Positions 12,943 to 27,363 of a stretch of 64,000 nucleotides of DNA are shown here, one piece after another. The notes beneath the pieces were generated by a model. That model made no database searches and was not told the origin of the DNA. It saw nothing but the letters and a program-made list of their open reading frames with translations. This DNA is from Pectinophora gossypiella (Eukaryota > Arthropoda > Insecta > Lepidoptera > Gelechiidae): assembly GCF_024362695.1 (NCBI RefSeq), contig NC_065414.1, positions 4,853,501-4,917,500 on the forward strand, written 5' to 3'. How positions within the stretch are numbered: position 1 is the first letter of the stretch; every line of letters starts with the position of its first letter. Position numbers and translations under genes: made by a program.

Positions 12943-13210
12943 TGCCTATATAGGTCCACTGCTGAGCACAAACCTCCTCTTAATCAACTGGAGGGGGTAT
13001 AGAGCATACTCTACCACGCTTCTCCAGTGCGGATTGATGGTGTTTTTACGACTAATACCCAACAATCAGGTAATTTAAGCTTGGAATGTCCATGTCCAAT
13101 GATCAATCAAGTACAGACTTACAAAGTGATTTCAACAATGTACCCATCGGAAATCGAACCCGGGTCTCTAGATCGTGAGCTCAACTCTCACCACTAGACT
13201 ATGGAGGCTT
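12943..13210 (-). repeat. tRNA-derived SINE (family A), minus strand
   Basis: On the minus strand this has a tRNA-like head at about 13205-13140 (A-box-like 'tctagtggtgag', B-box-like 'gggttcgatt'), a body, and a 3' end at 13060-12950 with the block 'gtagagtatgctctatac' leading to 'cagcagtggacctatata'. That 3' block recurs at 36311-36424 and 38335-38480, so it is one family. The head-body-tail order makes this the best-preserved copy in the window. Confidence 0.6.
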
Positions 13211-13214
13211 AACG

Positions 13215-16200
13215 CGATAGCAAAGATAACGCGATTTACCTGCGTGCACGTGAATCTATTTTTCCAACGGTATTTTAAAAGCGCGGCATTTACAAGATTA
13301 CCTTGACAAAGACGGTATATTTTTTCGTATCATCAGGCACCGGAGCATATCGTCAACTATAATGCAGCAAGGGCCGAGCGTACCCGATGCATAAATAATC
13401 CTTATCACGACAATACATGTCCGTACGGCGACCCGCACAGTAGAGCAGACTCTCGTTCTAGTGACATAAAAGATTATGGTGGCACAGTGTGGTGCTCTGT
13501 AGGTACATGCGTGCGCATTACTCCACGCTTGCGACTATCGACACGCAACCCTCTAGTATATCGCAATGTTTTGTGTACTAAACGATCTCGATTCTCGAAA
13601 CATGTGCCATTGTGGCGTTCATTAAACTGAACATCAAAGACGGCCACGGCTGATACGAGATACGAATGATATATTATTTACTCGTTCGGTTATTTTGTTC
13701 ATTACGATGATGTCGAATTTCATTTCATATATTTTATCAATTTTGGCAATATTCCAATACTGTGCTGGAACTCTGCGTCTCATGTTTGTCAGCGCTGGTA
13801 CTTAATCATATCTCGTAAACACGATAAAAACTAATGTCGTACGTATCTATTATTTATACGCACTATGCGTCTTCGACAATACAATAATTACTTTCAACGA
13901 GTATTTACAGACTACAATTTTCTGACACATTCAAAACAAACCGAAGTATACATAACGAGATAACCGGATCAGATATCTACAGCTAAAGAAAACAATGATC
14001 GGAATCCAATAATATCGCCTCACACCTGGTGGATACCACGACCACAATATAAAAATCTGTACGGATCGGAATTGCCAACTATTTTTAACTCGCGTGAACA
14101 GAGCGCCTACGCAAAATAACAATATTATACAGCGTGCACCGGACAAGGGATCACAGAGTGAAATATCGTGTAATATTTACACAGGTACTCACAAAAAATC
14201 AAGCGCAACGATCCGGAATAAGTGATTTTCATAACAACGTAGCGTGGATGTGGACGGAAAGTGTTCACGAACATCAGCAAATAAACTTGGTAGACATTCG
14301 TCGATATAACCATTTGAATTTCAAATCACGTCACAAACAATGGGTGAGCGACGCTCCTTTGCGCCGCAAAGCACTATGAGTAAGTTAATGTACTTAGCTG
14401 ATTTTACGATCGGTATCTCAACATCTTTTTAAGTACCGTAACGACCATTGATAAAAAAGTTCTAATAAAAAAGCGCCAAACACGTGACCATAAAATTTAA
14501 CGTCGTTAGTGGGAAGCAGTAGCAAGGAATGATACATTTACTTAAATATCACTCGCTTGGATTTAGTCACTATAGATAATTAAAAAATAAGCAAATTTAA
14601 AATTACTGGTCAGACATAATGTTATTATTTCAGCTAAGCCGGGAGTTCGCTCGGGGCAGATCAATGCTAATTCACATCAGCCCGCAGTGTAGTTAGTCAA
14701 ACAGAGACTTAGCTAAAGCGGCCGTTAGCTCTATTTGGTTTGCTATTAACGTTGGGTACTAAGCCGTTAACGCTAAACCCTCGCGTCAATGGTGTTGGGG
14801 TTCATTTCAAATTTAAATAGGCTGGAGACATGTTGCCTAGACGTTTTTAAAAAATAATCGAGGTCAGTGGTTTAAAAGAACGTCCGCAGTGTGCGGAGAG
14901 TGAGTGTTCGCGAGTTGGCGATGTCCCAGACACCCTCGTGATGTAGGTCAGGCATGGTGTCCCTGTCGCCCGGTTGCCGGCTGCGACGCGTCGCGACTGC
15001 ACCAACAAAGACTCGCCATCAAATGCAGACAGGGGACGAATCTGTATTACTGATTGGCTATATTAAATCTGAAGCTCAACGACGAATACTGATAGCTTTC
15101 GATTTGTAAGTTAATGAAAATTAATAAAAATTAATGTCGTTGACAATTTATTGTGCGATATCACTATACTGACCAACTTCAGCATTTAATATATCAAAGT
15201 GGGCGCGTTGCTCAACATGCTCGGGAGGAACTAGGAGCGTTATTTGCAAAAGCTGCAAATTTCCCGACAGGTCACCGTCGTAAACTAATTTTGCAATTGA
15301 CGTAACTTGGGCTCTGCGTTGCTGAATGTTCCTAAACTTGGCCGACTTGGCTGGATATTCGAAAACTAAAGTTTGTAGTTTGACATGATTTACCCTCGGC
15401 ATATAGCCAGAGAAAGCACTCAAAAATACACCAGTAAAGAAACTATTTTGATATGCCGCTAAAAGAGATAAACTTTTATAGTAGTTTATTAGAATATCTT
15501 AAAAAGCCTTGTATCTATAAAGCACAATAAATTCATAAGTAAATCCAGGATTCCTTACAAAAAGATCTATAAAATCCAGACTAAAGAGCATATTTAATGT
15601 ACTTTCTTACTCGGAACATTGCTAGCAAAGCGATCATCTCCCATTGCGCAACGTCGTTCCAGTTCGGTGTGGAATTCGGCCAAATTGCGTCAAGTTGGTA
15701 TTATGTTGGAGTTTGAGCCGACGACCGCATACAAATGAAGTACGCTGCAGTACAAAGGTACAATAAAAACGGGGAGTTGGGAAAAAGGGCGCGCGCGCAG
15801 CTGTCGCGGCTATTCCCGGCAGAGCCAGGTGTGCATTGCGCCTGCGTTTTCTAATCCCCCGTGTGCAGTGATGAGCAAGCGACGATTTGTCTGTCTCAGA
15901 AATATAAACAGCTGTTTGGTCGACGAGTTCGAACACCAGGTGTAAATAAGAAGTTTTTTTTAACTTTTCAATCGTCTCAATTGTATTTTAACTGAATAGC
16001 CTTTATATAATTATGATACTAAGCTCCAAGTGGCATCAAAACATGTGATTACTTACGTACTTTTCGACACACACACAAAGCCTCTAAACAAGAGACGGAA
16101 GCCTTTGTAAACAAGTATCATACGGTATAGTATAGGTAAACGAGTTGCAGTTCGAAGACAAATTCCGATCCACGAAGCGAACGCCGCCGGAAGCCGCCGG

Positions 16201-16610
16201 TATTTGACTTCCGCAAATATTAGACTGCTACCGATTGCATCGAAGCGTTAGCGACGTTGTCTTCACTCCGATTCTAAAGATACTACTGCTTCTAATCCTG
16301 TGAATGTCATGAATCTCTAACATTGTAGATTTATTGAACGCGGTGGAAAAACTAAACAGTTCTGCTTTTTCAAAATTGGTAGCTCTATCTAGCTCATTAG
16401 AAATAATCGATGTGATTTTAGTTCAATTACTATTTATGTACACTAATCGCAGCTGGAATTTCCAACTGAACGAACATTCATTATAATTACGAGTATGAAC
16501 TTGCGAACCCCGAGAGAATATGATTGGATTAAAAAGTACGCCACGTTGAAGTCTAAATACATCCCCATAGTTGCTACGTGCTGCGGAACAATAAGATGAA
16601 ATTTTAAAAC
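13215..16610. other. non-coding stretch with one orphan frame
   Basis: No supported exon. A minus-strand open frame at 15148-15423 (91 codons, no motif recognised) and a minus-strand frame at 15634-15936 were considered; neither shows family resemblance or clear splice context. Confidence 0.35.
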
Positions 16611-16616
16611 TCTAGA

Positions 16617-16786
16617 AAACATTAAAAAAAACCTAGCTAAAATTATTAAAAAACGCGGCCTTATTATTATTAATAAGGCCGCCTGTTGTACTACAAAATT
16701 TAATTATAATACTATTTTAATTATTTTTTTATGTGATTTAAGTGCAATAAAGAGTTTTTGTATTGTATTGTATTGTAAAAATTCAA
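16617..16786 (+). repeat. LINE/SINE 3' end with (TATTG)n tail
   Basis: A perfect hairpin 'gcggcctta...taaggccgc' at 16654-16681 is followed by 'cctgttgtactac', an AT-rich stretch, 'gcaataaagag' and three units of tattg near 16764-16778. This arrangement is a recurrent lepidopteran retroposon 3' end; the pentanucleotide repeat is the tail. Confidence 0.5.
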
Positions 16787-16789
16787 CAC

Positions 16790-19540
16790 GTTAAAATCTT
16801 CAAGCAGCTAGATACGCGAGTCTAAGCATGTCCCCACAACAACGTCTTAGTGTAATACAAGTCTATAGATAACAAATAGAGTTCATGGACGTTCCACAGA
16901 ATGTCAATGCATGCAAATTCATGTAGAGCAAACCCGCGGCAAGGGACTGATAAAATAAACGACAAAATACCTTTTACAGCTGCTCATATTTTGAGACAGT
17001 ATAAAGACACATTTGTTACCTTGATACCTTGCGGATTAAACCTAGTTATTAGTTCAGCTTACTCATGCTTGACTGAGCGTCGTAGGCGTCCTCCGGCGAC
17101 AGGACGTACGGTGAGTTCACCAATCAAACGCCAATTTATGTACCTTATTTCCCTGTGCAAACTTCCGCAAGATTATCGATTGATGTTTCAATAAGTAGAT
17201 GTAAAAGAGCAATAAAATTAATGACATGGTGCGCCGATAGAAGGCGACAAGCAAGCGGTCAATTAACCAAAACGCTGCTCTGCTTCCGCGTTGGAATGCG
17301 ACGCGACGTGCTCCAGCTCCAGTGATTAATGGAGCCCGCATAAAACACAAAATAAGCCCATTAATACTTTACGCTTTAAAGAGAATAATACATCGGCACA
17401 CAAAGTTGCAAATTCCGATTTTATGACGACATGGCCTTGGCCTCCGATATTGATCCAATAGAGCACAATCAGTATTTTATTGAAATTAACATTACTCGCT
17501 CATAATAGCGATCGTATCAGACTTGTCTGAGTGCTTGTGCCATAGAAGTAGGTTGAGCACGTTTTACGTATTCTCCTGGTCTTAAAAGTGGATCACAGGA
17601 TTTAAAGGAAATCCAATTTCGCGTCGTAATTTCGTATAACACGAGGTGATCCAGTATAATTAAAATGTTTAAAACATTTTCTGACGTGAAGCTAATGATT
17701 GGCTCATAGCTTATGTAGGGCATGAAATAGAGCAAGTTTGCGGTGGGCGTGTCGCGTTCGTTAGCATGATAGCACGAGCCACGAGGCTTGCATAAGCAGC
17801 ATGCGGCGGTACGACCGCGCGCCTGGGTGCGCGCCCCGTGCGGAACGCAGCGCGCACCCATGAATGCCCCGATCTCATTATACCGGTCGAACGATGAAAG
17901 CGCACGCTAGCCAAATGCACTCGATATGTGGGCCAATCCTATTGTTTTAGTTGCCTGTATGTACGGTAAGTATATCAAACAAAATAGAATTGTATCGCAA
18001 ACATTCCTGCAACGTATTCTAATCTCAATGAAAACAGTCGCGTTTCAATTAATATAAATAGTATTTCTACCAAAGCAAAGCTTATGTAGACATTTATTAT
18101 GAGTTATTGTTGACACAAAACACTAGTCATTTAGAAATAGGCCATCTTCTCAATAATCATTTAAGGGAAATTGGCAATTTATAATTAGGAAAGAGATAAT
18201 TTAGCTTTTCGAGTTGAAATCCCAGAGTAATGGGGCAAGTAATGAGTAATCATTCCATGTAATTTGGATAGCTTTGCTTCGCTAAGTCGTCAGTCTGAGA
18301 GTACGTCGGAAAATATAGAATTTTGTTTTCCTAATCGTGTCTTGACTACAAAGTAGCTCCGCCAAAGTATTAGGTAGCTTTGCAGTAAGTACTTAATACA
18401 AGTAACAAGAATCTCAGTCTCCTGCATTTAATTTCTTCTACAGACATAGGTATCTCGTTTTGTATTATTCTGTTTCTATCTTTGCATTTGTTTATTTTTC
18501 TTTGTTTCTGCAAATATTTATATACCTAAACTCAATTTGTTGTTCAGCAGATAGTATTTCCGATTCGGCAAAGTTGTGATTGAATTTCCAACTTTTAAGT
18601 CGTTGAAGTTGACACATATCGCAAACACTCGTGTGTCAAGTGTCAACTTACCCTACTTTAACTTTGTTTGAGATGTATGGAAAGTTAGAATAGTATATGT
18701 TTATTTAACATACCCAAAAATTAAACATGTATCATACATTACTGGCGGACCCTGCACTAGGGAAGCCTGTATCGCGGAGGCCCTGAACATTTGTATTTTG
18801 CATTTTTCGGAAAACATTTCATATTATTAGAAAGAAGTATCATAGTAGAGTCGATGATTGTTATTTACTGTTGGCGCGTGGCCAGCTGCGGTGACAGCGC
18901 CTGTTTGCGAAAACGCTCCGTCAACTTCGACACGACATCAGCGGTGACATCGAGTCGTTTTAAAGCTATATTTCCCATCTTTACTTTAAAACTAAGTCTT
19001 CAATTAATAATCATAAAACTTTGTCGAGAACGTAAAAAACCGTCTTAAAGAGTTATCAGTAAACAATCCTAAAAATCTAATCTTAATGGCGAAACATTAA
19101 ACAAATTGCGTCGGTAAAGAATGCGATGAGGCGAAAGGCCTGAAAGATACTCGTTTATCTTGAGAAAGTGGGGTGAAATTGTTTTCCTTTATCAGGTGGT
19201 TTCGAGTGTCATTCGGACGAAAGAGGTCAAACCTTAATTGTAGTCACTTGAAAATAGGATTTCGAAGAACGTTTTGTTATTGCGGTGAGGCTAAATCTGT
19301 CACGTCTACCACGAACATGATATGAGCCGACGCGACGCGTTGTCAACAACATTCCGTAGTCATACGGTCCTCATACACAAGCTTCTCATTTCCACGCTGA
19401 ATGCGAGATCATTTTCTACACTTGTATGGAGAAGGACAGTTCCTTTGACCCTTTGATGCTTTCATAGTAGCACTCTGCTTCGAATGAAGTGCAGCCACGC
19501 GAACCTGAATGTAGCTTCACTGCAAATTAATAATGTAACA
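16790..19540. other. non-coding stretch
   Basis: No supported exon. A perfect 10-bp GC-rich stem (gggtgcgcgc at 17825-17834, complement at 17850-17859) stands out but has no coding or RNA-gene context. Confidence 0.35.
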
Positions 19541-19678
19541 TAACATAGTATCACACGCCTGTATCCCCGAAGGGGTAGGCAGACGTGTATTTTACGTACA
19601 CCCATTCCTTGTTAGCTTTGTTTAAGTCCCATGTAATAGGAGCGAGCGTATTGCCATTAACTGGGTACAAATCATTAA
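19541..19678 (-). repeat. SINE family C, 3' part, minus strand
   Basis: The sequence 'cacacgcctgtatccccgaa' followed by 'gtcccatgtaataggagcga' and 'tgggtacaaatca' is the reverse complement of the 3' half of the SINE that hosts the BEL element (51384-51610 plus 60102-60167). The tRNA-like head is missing. Confidence 0.55.
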
Positions 19679-19679
19679 C

Positions 19680-22600
19680 ATCACAATAACGTATATTGTA
19701 GTCGTATAAATAGTCACGGGAAAATACGTTATTGCACTTTAAAGAGTAATAATATCAGATAAAATATTTTGTAAGAAATATATAGAAATGTAAATTGATA
19801 CAAATATAAATTCCCTTTTCCTTCCTGTATCTAATGCGCGATTTCAAAGAAACAAATAATCTGTTCGGTGTCAAAGATCCCATATTGAAATTATTATGAA
19901 TTACCTATGTATACCGTTGATACTGGGATAAGAAGAGATACGAACATTATGTAGATGCGAACTAAGTTTGTGTGAAGTAGCGTGGGGCGATAAGATCTAC
20001 AAGTAATTCACATTGTAAAGAACTTTCGTAGTCGGCGAGAACATTAAAGCGCGAGACGACAAACATTAGTGGGAAAGTGGTTTCCTTGAATGGCTTGATG
20101 CTGGGTCGGGCGCGGGGCTATTCCAGGGAATGTTCGCGAAAAAACGTCGTTACCTCACCCCGCGGGGTGCCGCTGAATGAATACTGGCAGTTAAAGTGCA
20201 ACCCTTGCGCGAAATTGCGATACCCTACTTTTTCACCTGTTACTGGGGTAGATTCAGGGGCAGGCTTCAATTGAACTCATAGTGGCCCTATATCTCTTGA
20301 ATTTCGGTTATAAATTGATACGACTAACAGTCGCTCAACAGATAAGGAAAACATTAAGAGGAGTAATCGGCATGAATAAAAATAAGGTGATATAAAAAGT
20401 TTTGTGGTGTGCTTCAGGATATTGGGTTTGTTCAGCTCCTTAAACTTGTAAGCTTTCACGTACTTACTTTGAAACACGCTCGAAACAAAACAACAATAAT
20501 TGTCTTAAGAAAGTCTCTTGGATTTTATTGAAGTAATGTACGTGTACCACTCTGTTGTAGCATTACCTATTTGCGCCAGTGTACCTGTTTCCCACAGCTG
20601 GTTAGCTCTTAACGATGTAATTGCTGTGGTCGCACAATCTTGGGTTTTAGCTTAATTAATGTGACGGTGTGGAAAAACAAGACCTGTAAAAAGAAGGACA
20701 TTGTAACACGGAATTGTAACATGATATACCTAGCATTTACACAATTTTTGAGTAGTTTTCATTATGAATGAATTGCTAGAGACATTATTTCTTTATTACT
20801 AGTACCTCTATTTATGCATTCGTCAATACTTTTTATAAGTACTTACTCAGAATTCAATAATGGGTCTTTGTACCTATACTCAGAACTGGCTTACGTCAAG
20901 GGTTGTAAATTGTTGAACTTCCACGAATATACGAGTATCGATTCCCCTTTCGCAATGTAATTGTGTTGCTTTTGTGAAAATGTATTTGTCAAAGTTTTCT
21001 CGATGAACAATATTTTCTCGATGCCCGACCCCTTCTTTTCGTAGACGTGGAAATGGTTCCGACGAAGTACCTATTCAGGAATCCACCAAGCAGATTGACT
21101 CCTGACAAAGACATTATGGCCATCAACTTTCAAGAATATTTCGGTTGCCCAGCAATTTTTATAAATCTTAAGTTACCTTGGCGTTCAAATAAATTATTTC
21201 GCAGAAACCCTTTTCAGTTACATTAGAACGGACTGTGTAAGTTGGACACTTTATACAGGCCACGATACTGTTCAGGAGAGTCAACAAGTGGTGAAGTGTT
21301 CCTCAGAGGCGTCGGGTCGAGAGCTGACGCTGTGTCAAAGACTGGTTTATCTCACCAGCACCAACATAGCTCTCGCCCTATTTCTCTGAGAAGACAATGT
21401 GTAGTACTTAGCTGTACAAAATTCACAACGAGATGAAATCAAAATTCGTTACCATATCTTTGAAACAGATGGCGAATCGCTTCACAAATGTTCTTCTTCT
21501 TCTAATCCCTATATAGTCACGAATGTTAGGCAGCGAGTTATTCGTTGTCTGATTGGGGTAAAAGTTTCGACACTTTGCATCTACATGCTAACAAACACGG
21601 CTTCGTTTTTTCCAATTTCCAGGATTTCACATACTTGAGTCGATCGGGATTTAGCCCCGTATTAGCTTTCATCCCATCAAGTCAAAAGTACAACAACTGA
21701 GCGATCCCTTGAGTAACGAAAATCCTGAATTCATGCCTGTTTGAATAAATTTTGTTTGTGGCTTGCTTGCAGCAGACGACAAGTCATTGTTGAACTTTAT
21801 AGACTTTAGTTAATTCAGCGGTTTTCAACAATGTGCGAAACAAAGGCTCAGTGTGTAATTAACGCTGTTTAGTCTTTTATTTAAATTTCAGTAAAATATG
21901 GTCAGTCAATATTTTGACAAATGGAGGAGTGTTTTGAAATAGGTATATTTCTTACCTTACTAACAGATCTACATTCAGCTCGAATGGTTGAGCGGCGTGC
22001 GTGCGTTTGACAGAGGGTGCTCGCTTCCCCTTGACTCATAATAGAAGCCAGACAACTGTGCGCTGATGGTTAACTACGAGTAAATCACTGCCAGACCGTA
22101 TTTCCAATACATTTTCTCTCAAGAAAGAAAGTTGGATAACTAAACTAATTTCCAATTTCTCGAAATGGCATTGAATTTAGTATTGAAAACATTTGTGAAC
22201 TCTGAAATCCTGTCGAAGTAAACGAGAAGCTTGGCTTAAATAAATGGAAACTAATAATTCAGTTCAACGCCATTTAACCTCTGCATCTCTACGGCCTCTT
22301 ATTGGTGGAGTTTGAGGTATTAGTGCAAAGGCAGTAGACTGGTTTGACGTCATCGGGGGTTGTCTAGACGGCGGACAAGGCGGAAGACCCGGGCCAATGC
22401 ACTTGTCTGCTGTCGACTGCTTCTACTCACGCAGATTTAACCCCTCTCGTCTATATAAGTCATGTGTTTATTACCTCACAAATAAAACATATTATGGCTC
22501 TACTTTGGTCAATAAATAACTGAATATGATGGATAGGGTCGGATATTTGTCAGCAGCTCCTCTTTGTAAACATTTTGTGATGCGAAACTCAATGGTGCGT

Positions 22601-23200
22601 TAGAATAGTTTTGGAAGTTGACGCTTGTTTATGACAGTGAAAGAGGATTGTCACGTCGTAACTTTAATCGTGAAGGAGGCTTTGTTTAGAAATATTTTCT
22701 AAGGAAAGTGATCGTAAAACGTGGGTAGTGAGAGTCAGGTATAATGCTTTCATGAGTAGAAGGGAGCCTAAAACCAAGGTCGTTGACCTCTCACCCCTAG
22801 TGTTCTCAACTTTCACGAGCCTGCGTTGCGACCGCACCCGCACCCCATGCTTACTTTGAATGTTTTGATCTTTGTTCCAACTTTCGTGACCGTCACGACA
22901 TTGTAATTTGTTTACCAAACTTAGATTTGTTCAAACAAATTCTAGGTGTCTTTTTATCAACTCATTTTTATAATTTTCATGCTTAGTCATTTTGTTTTAT
23001 TCTCTTATGATAATAATCATGAATCTAAATGAATAAAGTCATCGTGTCGAACTACTACGGATCATACTTCAAGTTGAAATGCTTTTAGCCACTAGGTATC
23101 CATTTAGGGTTGTAAAGAAATATCGTTGGCTTCAGTAAATTGTGGTTTTCCTTGAAGTGAATATCTTCAGATTTTAATTTTGTTGTAAATAAGAAGTATA
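19680..23200. other. non-coding stretch
   Basis: No supported exon. A TGACGTCA palindrome lies at 22345-22352 in a locally GC-rich patch (22320-22430). Confidence 0.35.
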
Positions 23201-23204
23201 TATA

Positions 23205-23401
23205 GGGTGTTAGTGACATCGTAACGAATACTCAGGGGGATGATTCTGAGTTAATATCAAGTGGAATTTGTCATCGCAAAAGTATAGAATTGAATAAAAT
23301 AAAAAAACCTAAAAACATCATGAATTTTGCGAGGAAAAATTACACTTGATATTAACTCAGAATCATCCTCCTGAGAATTCGTTACGATGTCACTAACACC
23401 C
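23205..23401. repeat. fold-back MITE family 1, copy 1
   Basis: Terminal inverted repeats begin 'gggtgttagtgacatcgtaa' and end with its complement. The arms continue inward for roughly 80 bp to an AT-rich loop. TATA flanks both ends (23201-23204 and 23402-23405), a possible target duplication. No ORF, so it is non-autonomous. Four more copies occur in this window. Confidence 0.7.
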
Positions 23402-23409
23402 TATATAAT

Positions 23410-26400
23410 AGTAACCGCCTACTTTTGCCATAATTGCGTCCACGGCTGTCGGCTTTGTATAAGGATTATCTAAATCCTCGCTGCGAGGTCTAGTTTCTTG
23501 TCTTTCGCCAAACAGACCGTAATAATTTGATAATAGAGAAAAGGACGATCATCTAATTGCACAGATATATACTTTACTAAAAGCCCATAAAACTGTCTCA
23601 TGCCCACAATTATTACGTATATTTATTCTGTGTGCGTGTGTTATACTAATAAAACGTCGGGCTGTCTACGCAGTAAAATTGATTAGGGCCATTCGGCGCT
23701 GACCTTTGCAACTCTTTAACATTTTTTATTTAATTTGCTCTTGATTTTGTGTACTCCGACGCTTCTAGTAAATTCCAACTTGGATTTTTCCATGTATGTG
23801 CAATAATAACAAAGACAAAGTTATAGCAGTTGTGTCATTGTGTTTCTGTCATTATCGTCTTGTTAGGGCCACAACCTCGATGTTACCATTATGTTCACTT
23901 GACCTAAATGACTCATAATGCCTTGGAACATTTCATATACGGGTTTATGTGGATTACGTAATGAAGCGCATATATTCATTATAATTTTCAGCTTTCTTTC
24001 CTTTTGAACTTCCTCATTTCCATGGACCCGACTCCGACTTTATCCACGTTTCATATAAGAATATTCCATTCATACCTACGCGAATATAGAGTAGAGAAAA
24101 GGTTGTTTATTAAAGAAAGGGCTTATTTATTCAAGATGAGCAAAGTTAAAATGGCACCTATAATAACATTTTGGTCAGAAATCGCTGTAGGTATTGGAAA
24201 TAATTTGTTTTCATAACTCGTGTAGGTGGCTTTGTATAAAATATAAGAATAGGTTTTATGTAAGAACCCTGATGAAATGACGTAGGTTGGGAAATACGGC
24301 TAGAGCTTCGCACCTGAAAGGCAGACTTATTTCACTTCACCTTAATAAATTTATTATGAAAGAAACCTTCGTAGACTTCTACATTCAATCAGTCTACCCG
24401 AAATCATTTGAATCTAACTTCACTTTTCGTCTAGTTCGGAATAGGAAACTAGTTCACTTCAACTTGCTTGTTTTTCGGTCCTGCTTTCTGCAATACGGAA
24501 TAGTAAACTAGAGTTTTTATAGCGAAAACCCCCGAAAAGTAAACGGGCATTCGGTATACATTTTCTGAACCACTGATATAATTTGCAGGGCAAAGCAAAG
24601 CGTGATCCTACAGTAAAATATAATAAAATCCGTAAAAAAACATAACCCTTCTTCTGGAGCTGTTGGGTAAAAAAGGGCCGGGTTTTCTGTTGCGAAAAAG
24701 AAACGTGGAGGTACGGTTTTCTATTACAACTTAAGAAGATCAGTTAAGTTCGTTCCAAGCTTGAATTTATGCCGAAATATAATATTTCTTTGTCATAAGT
24801 TCTCGATTACTGAACGAACAGCCGTCGAAACTAAGCACGTTGCTCCTAAAGATTTTGGTAAGTAAATTAAATACTCTAGGTGCGGATTGTTCCTATAAAC
24901 TAATGCTGCCTAACTGAAATACGGTCTAAATTATCATTCTGGTGGGTTTCGTTTGCATTTGAAGTGTACCAGAACAAAAACCTTGACAGTGACGGAGGAA
25001 GCCCCTCATCCCAGATTTTCGTGTCATGCCGTCGTAAAAGAAGAGCTCATTTTACCCTCGAACGCTTGCAGGCGCTCTGACCGTGAATATTTATAAGGCT
25101 AACTCCCGCTTGGGCCCGTAATGCGGATTTATTATCAAGTTTGTCGCTGGGCCCTAAAGGTTCGAAGAAATTAGTTTCAAACTAAATGAATTGCTTCACA
25201 TCTTTTTTATTGTATCTGATCCTGGAATCGTAGCTATTAATTATTACTCTGAAGAGAATTATTCACTTATCAATATCAATCTTTAAACTTGATTGCGTTA
25301 CTGATAAATCGAGTTGCATTGGCACGCAACGTAGTGGAAAAGTTCGTAGTTGCGACACAGCAGCAGTGTTCCGACCTTACGATACTTGCTTCTAGCGGGA
25401 ACACTTCCTGCTGCTCAGACATCTTTTATCGCCTCCCTAATAGTCCGCCAGTTTAATGAAGGGAAAATACCTAGTATGCCGTTTCGCAACCGTTTTATAT
25501 TCTTGGCAAGTAGATTGTTATGCTATGCCGTGACGCTTACCTGGCTAATGGCACGGGGATGTACAATTTGATTATCTAATGCCATTCTCATTACGCTCGT
25601 TGATGACTGAAATGTACTAATTAAAGCCACCATTTCTTTATATTTGCATTTTGAAACGATACCAACAAGATGATCATGAAGGTCGTTACTACGCTTGGCT
25701 TTTACGATTTTGGCGCATGTCGGTTTATCCATTGTTAGGTCTATTTTCAATTATTGTTAGGCAGTGACAGTTAGTTATTCGTTGTAAACTGTATCATTAA
25801 AAAGAACAGTAGGTAATAAATAATAGAGTATCGCAATCAATAATATTTTCACCATGTCTGTATGAAACTCATTATCTCGCTTCAAGACAATTTATGAGAG
25901 CAGGTAATGTAGTATAAGTGGTTTTGACAAGTTAAAGGAGCTTCTGTTATGTACAAAATAAAGTTGAGATGCACTTAATTCAATACAGTTACTTCCCATG
26001 ACAGAAACTCTTGGTGGATCTGTTTGTGTAGATTTGGTTTATTGAATGTTGTGTAGCACTTGCCGATTATTGAAAGATTTTCGCTATAGGAAAATAAACG
26101 TTCTGAAATTCTTTCGCAAGACGTGTTAGGTATGTAAATAGTCTATGTGCTGTCATGGAAACATCGTTTCGGACAAAATGAAGACGACTTTGTGTACCGT
26201 TTGTGTGGAAAATGACACCAATATCGACCGGTCGTTAGGCACAGCTTATGCGATAAAAACTATGTTACCGTGGTTGTATAGTACAGTGAGTTTACATCAC
26301 GAATTTACGTTTAAAGGTTTTGAATTACCTTGGGGATAAATGGACAAGGCTTTGATTAGCTTGCTTCTGGCTGTATCTCTCTTAGAAGTTCTAATCTTCT

Positions 26401-27363
26401 TATAATCACAAATAGCCAACGTGTTTTAGTACAAAATTTAACTGAATTCAGAAGCTGTAAGTTATTTTGCTTATCCCTACCTCGTCAGAATGGAGTAAAT
26501 ATAAGACATTTAAAGTTATTTCAGTATGTTTGTTTTGAATTTAAAGGTTAACAAGGAAGCATCAATCTCGTGTGTTTACCGAAGGTTTAGCGGGTTTGTA
26601 AGTATAAGGTTGGGGTTAAATATTGCGGGCAGGGGGCGATGATGTAGGCCTGGGCTGACTAAAGCTTGTGGCTGCGTTTTTCTTCGCCGTATACAAAGCG
26701 ACACGCACGAGTAGAATACTTAGAGATTACGCCGTGCGTGACCGCTGCCACTCCACGCAACAAACCTCGCGTTTGTTCCACAATTTCTCCAAAAACTTCC
26801 CAATTTTCTCGACTTTTATACTCATACCGACTAATCGATTGTTTCAAGCCAGTCACAAAAAAGTTGAATAACATTCCTCGCCCCTATTTGGAACAGCAAG
26901 TTGTAGGTAATTGCTACGTTTTTATGTTGAACGAAATGTTGAAATACCTCTTCGTGTTTTAGTTCGTTAGGTCATTGGGTAACGATTAATAGTAGATACG
27001 TATACTGCGATTGAAATTGATGTCACATTAGAGAAGTCTAGAAACTTTAGTATGTGTCAGGCGATAAACTGGGATGGGAGTAATTAATGACAAAGGAGAG
27101 CGGCTCAAATTACCGGGCCTCCGTGAATCGCCTGTTAGAACACATATGGAACGTGTAAAGGGCTCGCGTCAGGTGACAAATTGAGGTAGTCCCTTTAAAT
27201 ATGTTCACAGGTTGACCTTACAGATGTATTGTGTAACTTAATTGTATACTTCCTGTTTATACATGCAAAGTTGTGTGTTACGCATATTTAGTGTATCTTG
27301 CATGTTTTTGAGATAATTTTATTTGTTGACCAAAATAATAACAAACAATTTGTATTGTTACAG
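23410..27363. other. non-coding stretch, probably intron upstream of the first recognised Ptpmeg2 exon
   Basis: I looked for the CRAL-TRIO exons that should precede 27364 and did not find them by eye. The end of the stretch (27340-27363) is a normal acceptor context ending in cag. Confidence 0.35.

Noticed and set aside
15148..15423. Minus-strand 91-codon frame
   Set aside because: Some protein-like character but no family, no splice sites that I trust and no partner exon. Kept only as a note.
15634..15936. Minus-strand 100-codon frame
   Set aside because: No recognisable motif; Arg/Pro/Ala-rich composition fits chance reading of CpG-rich DNA.
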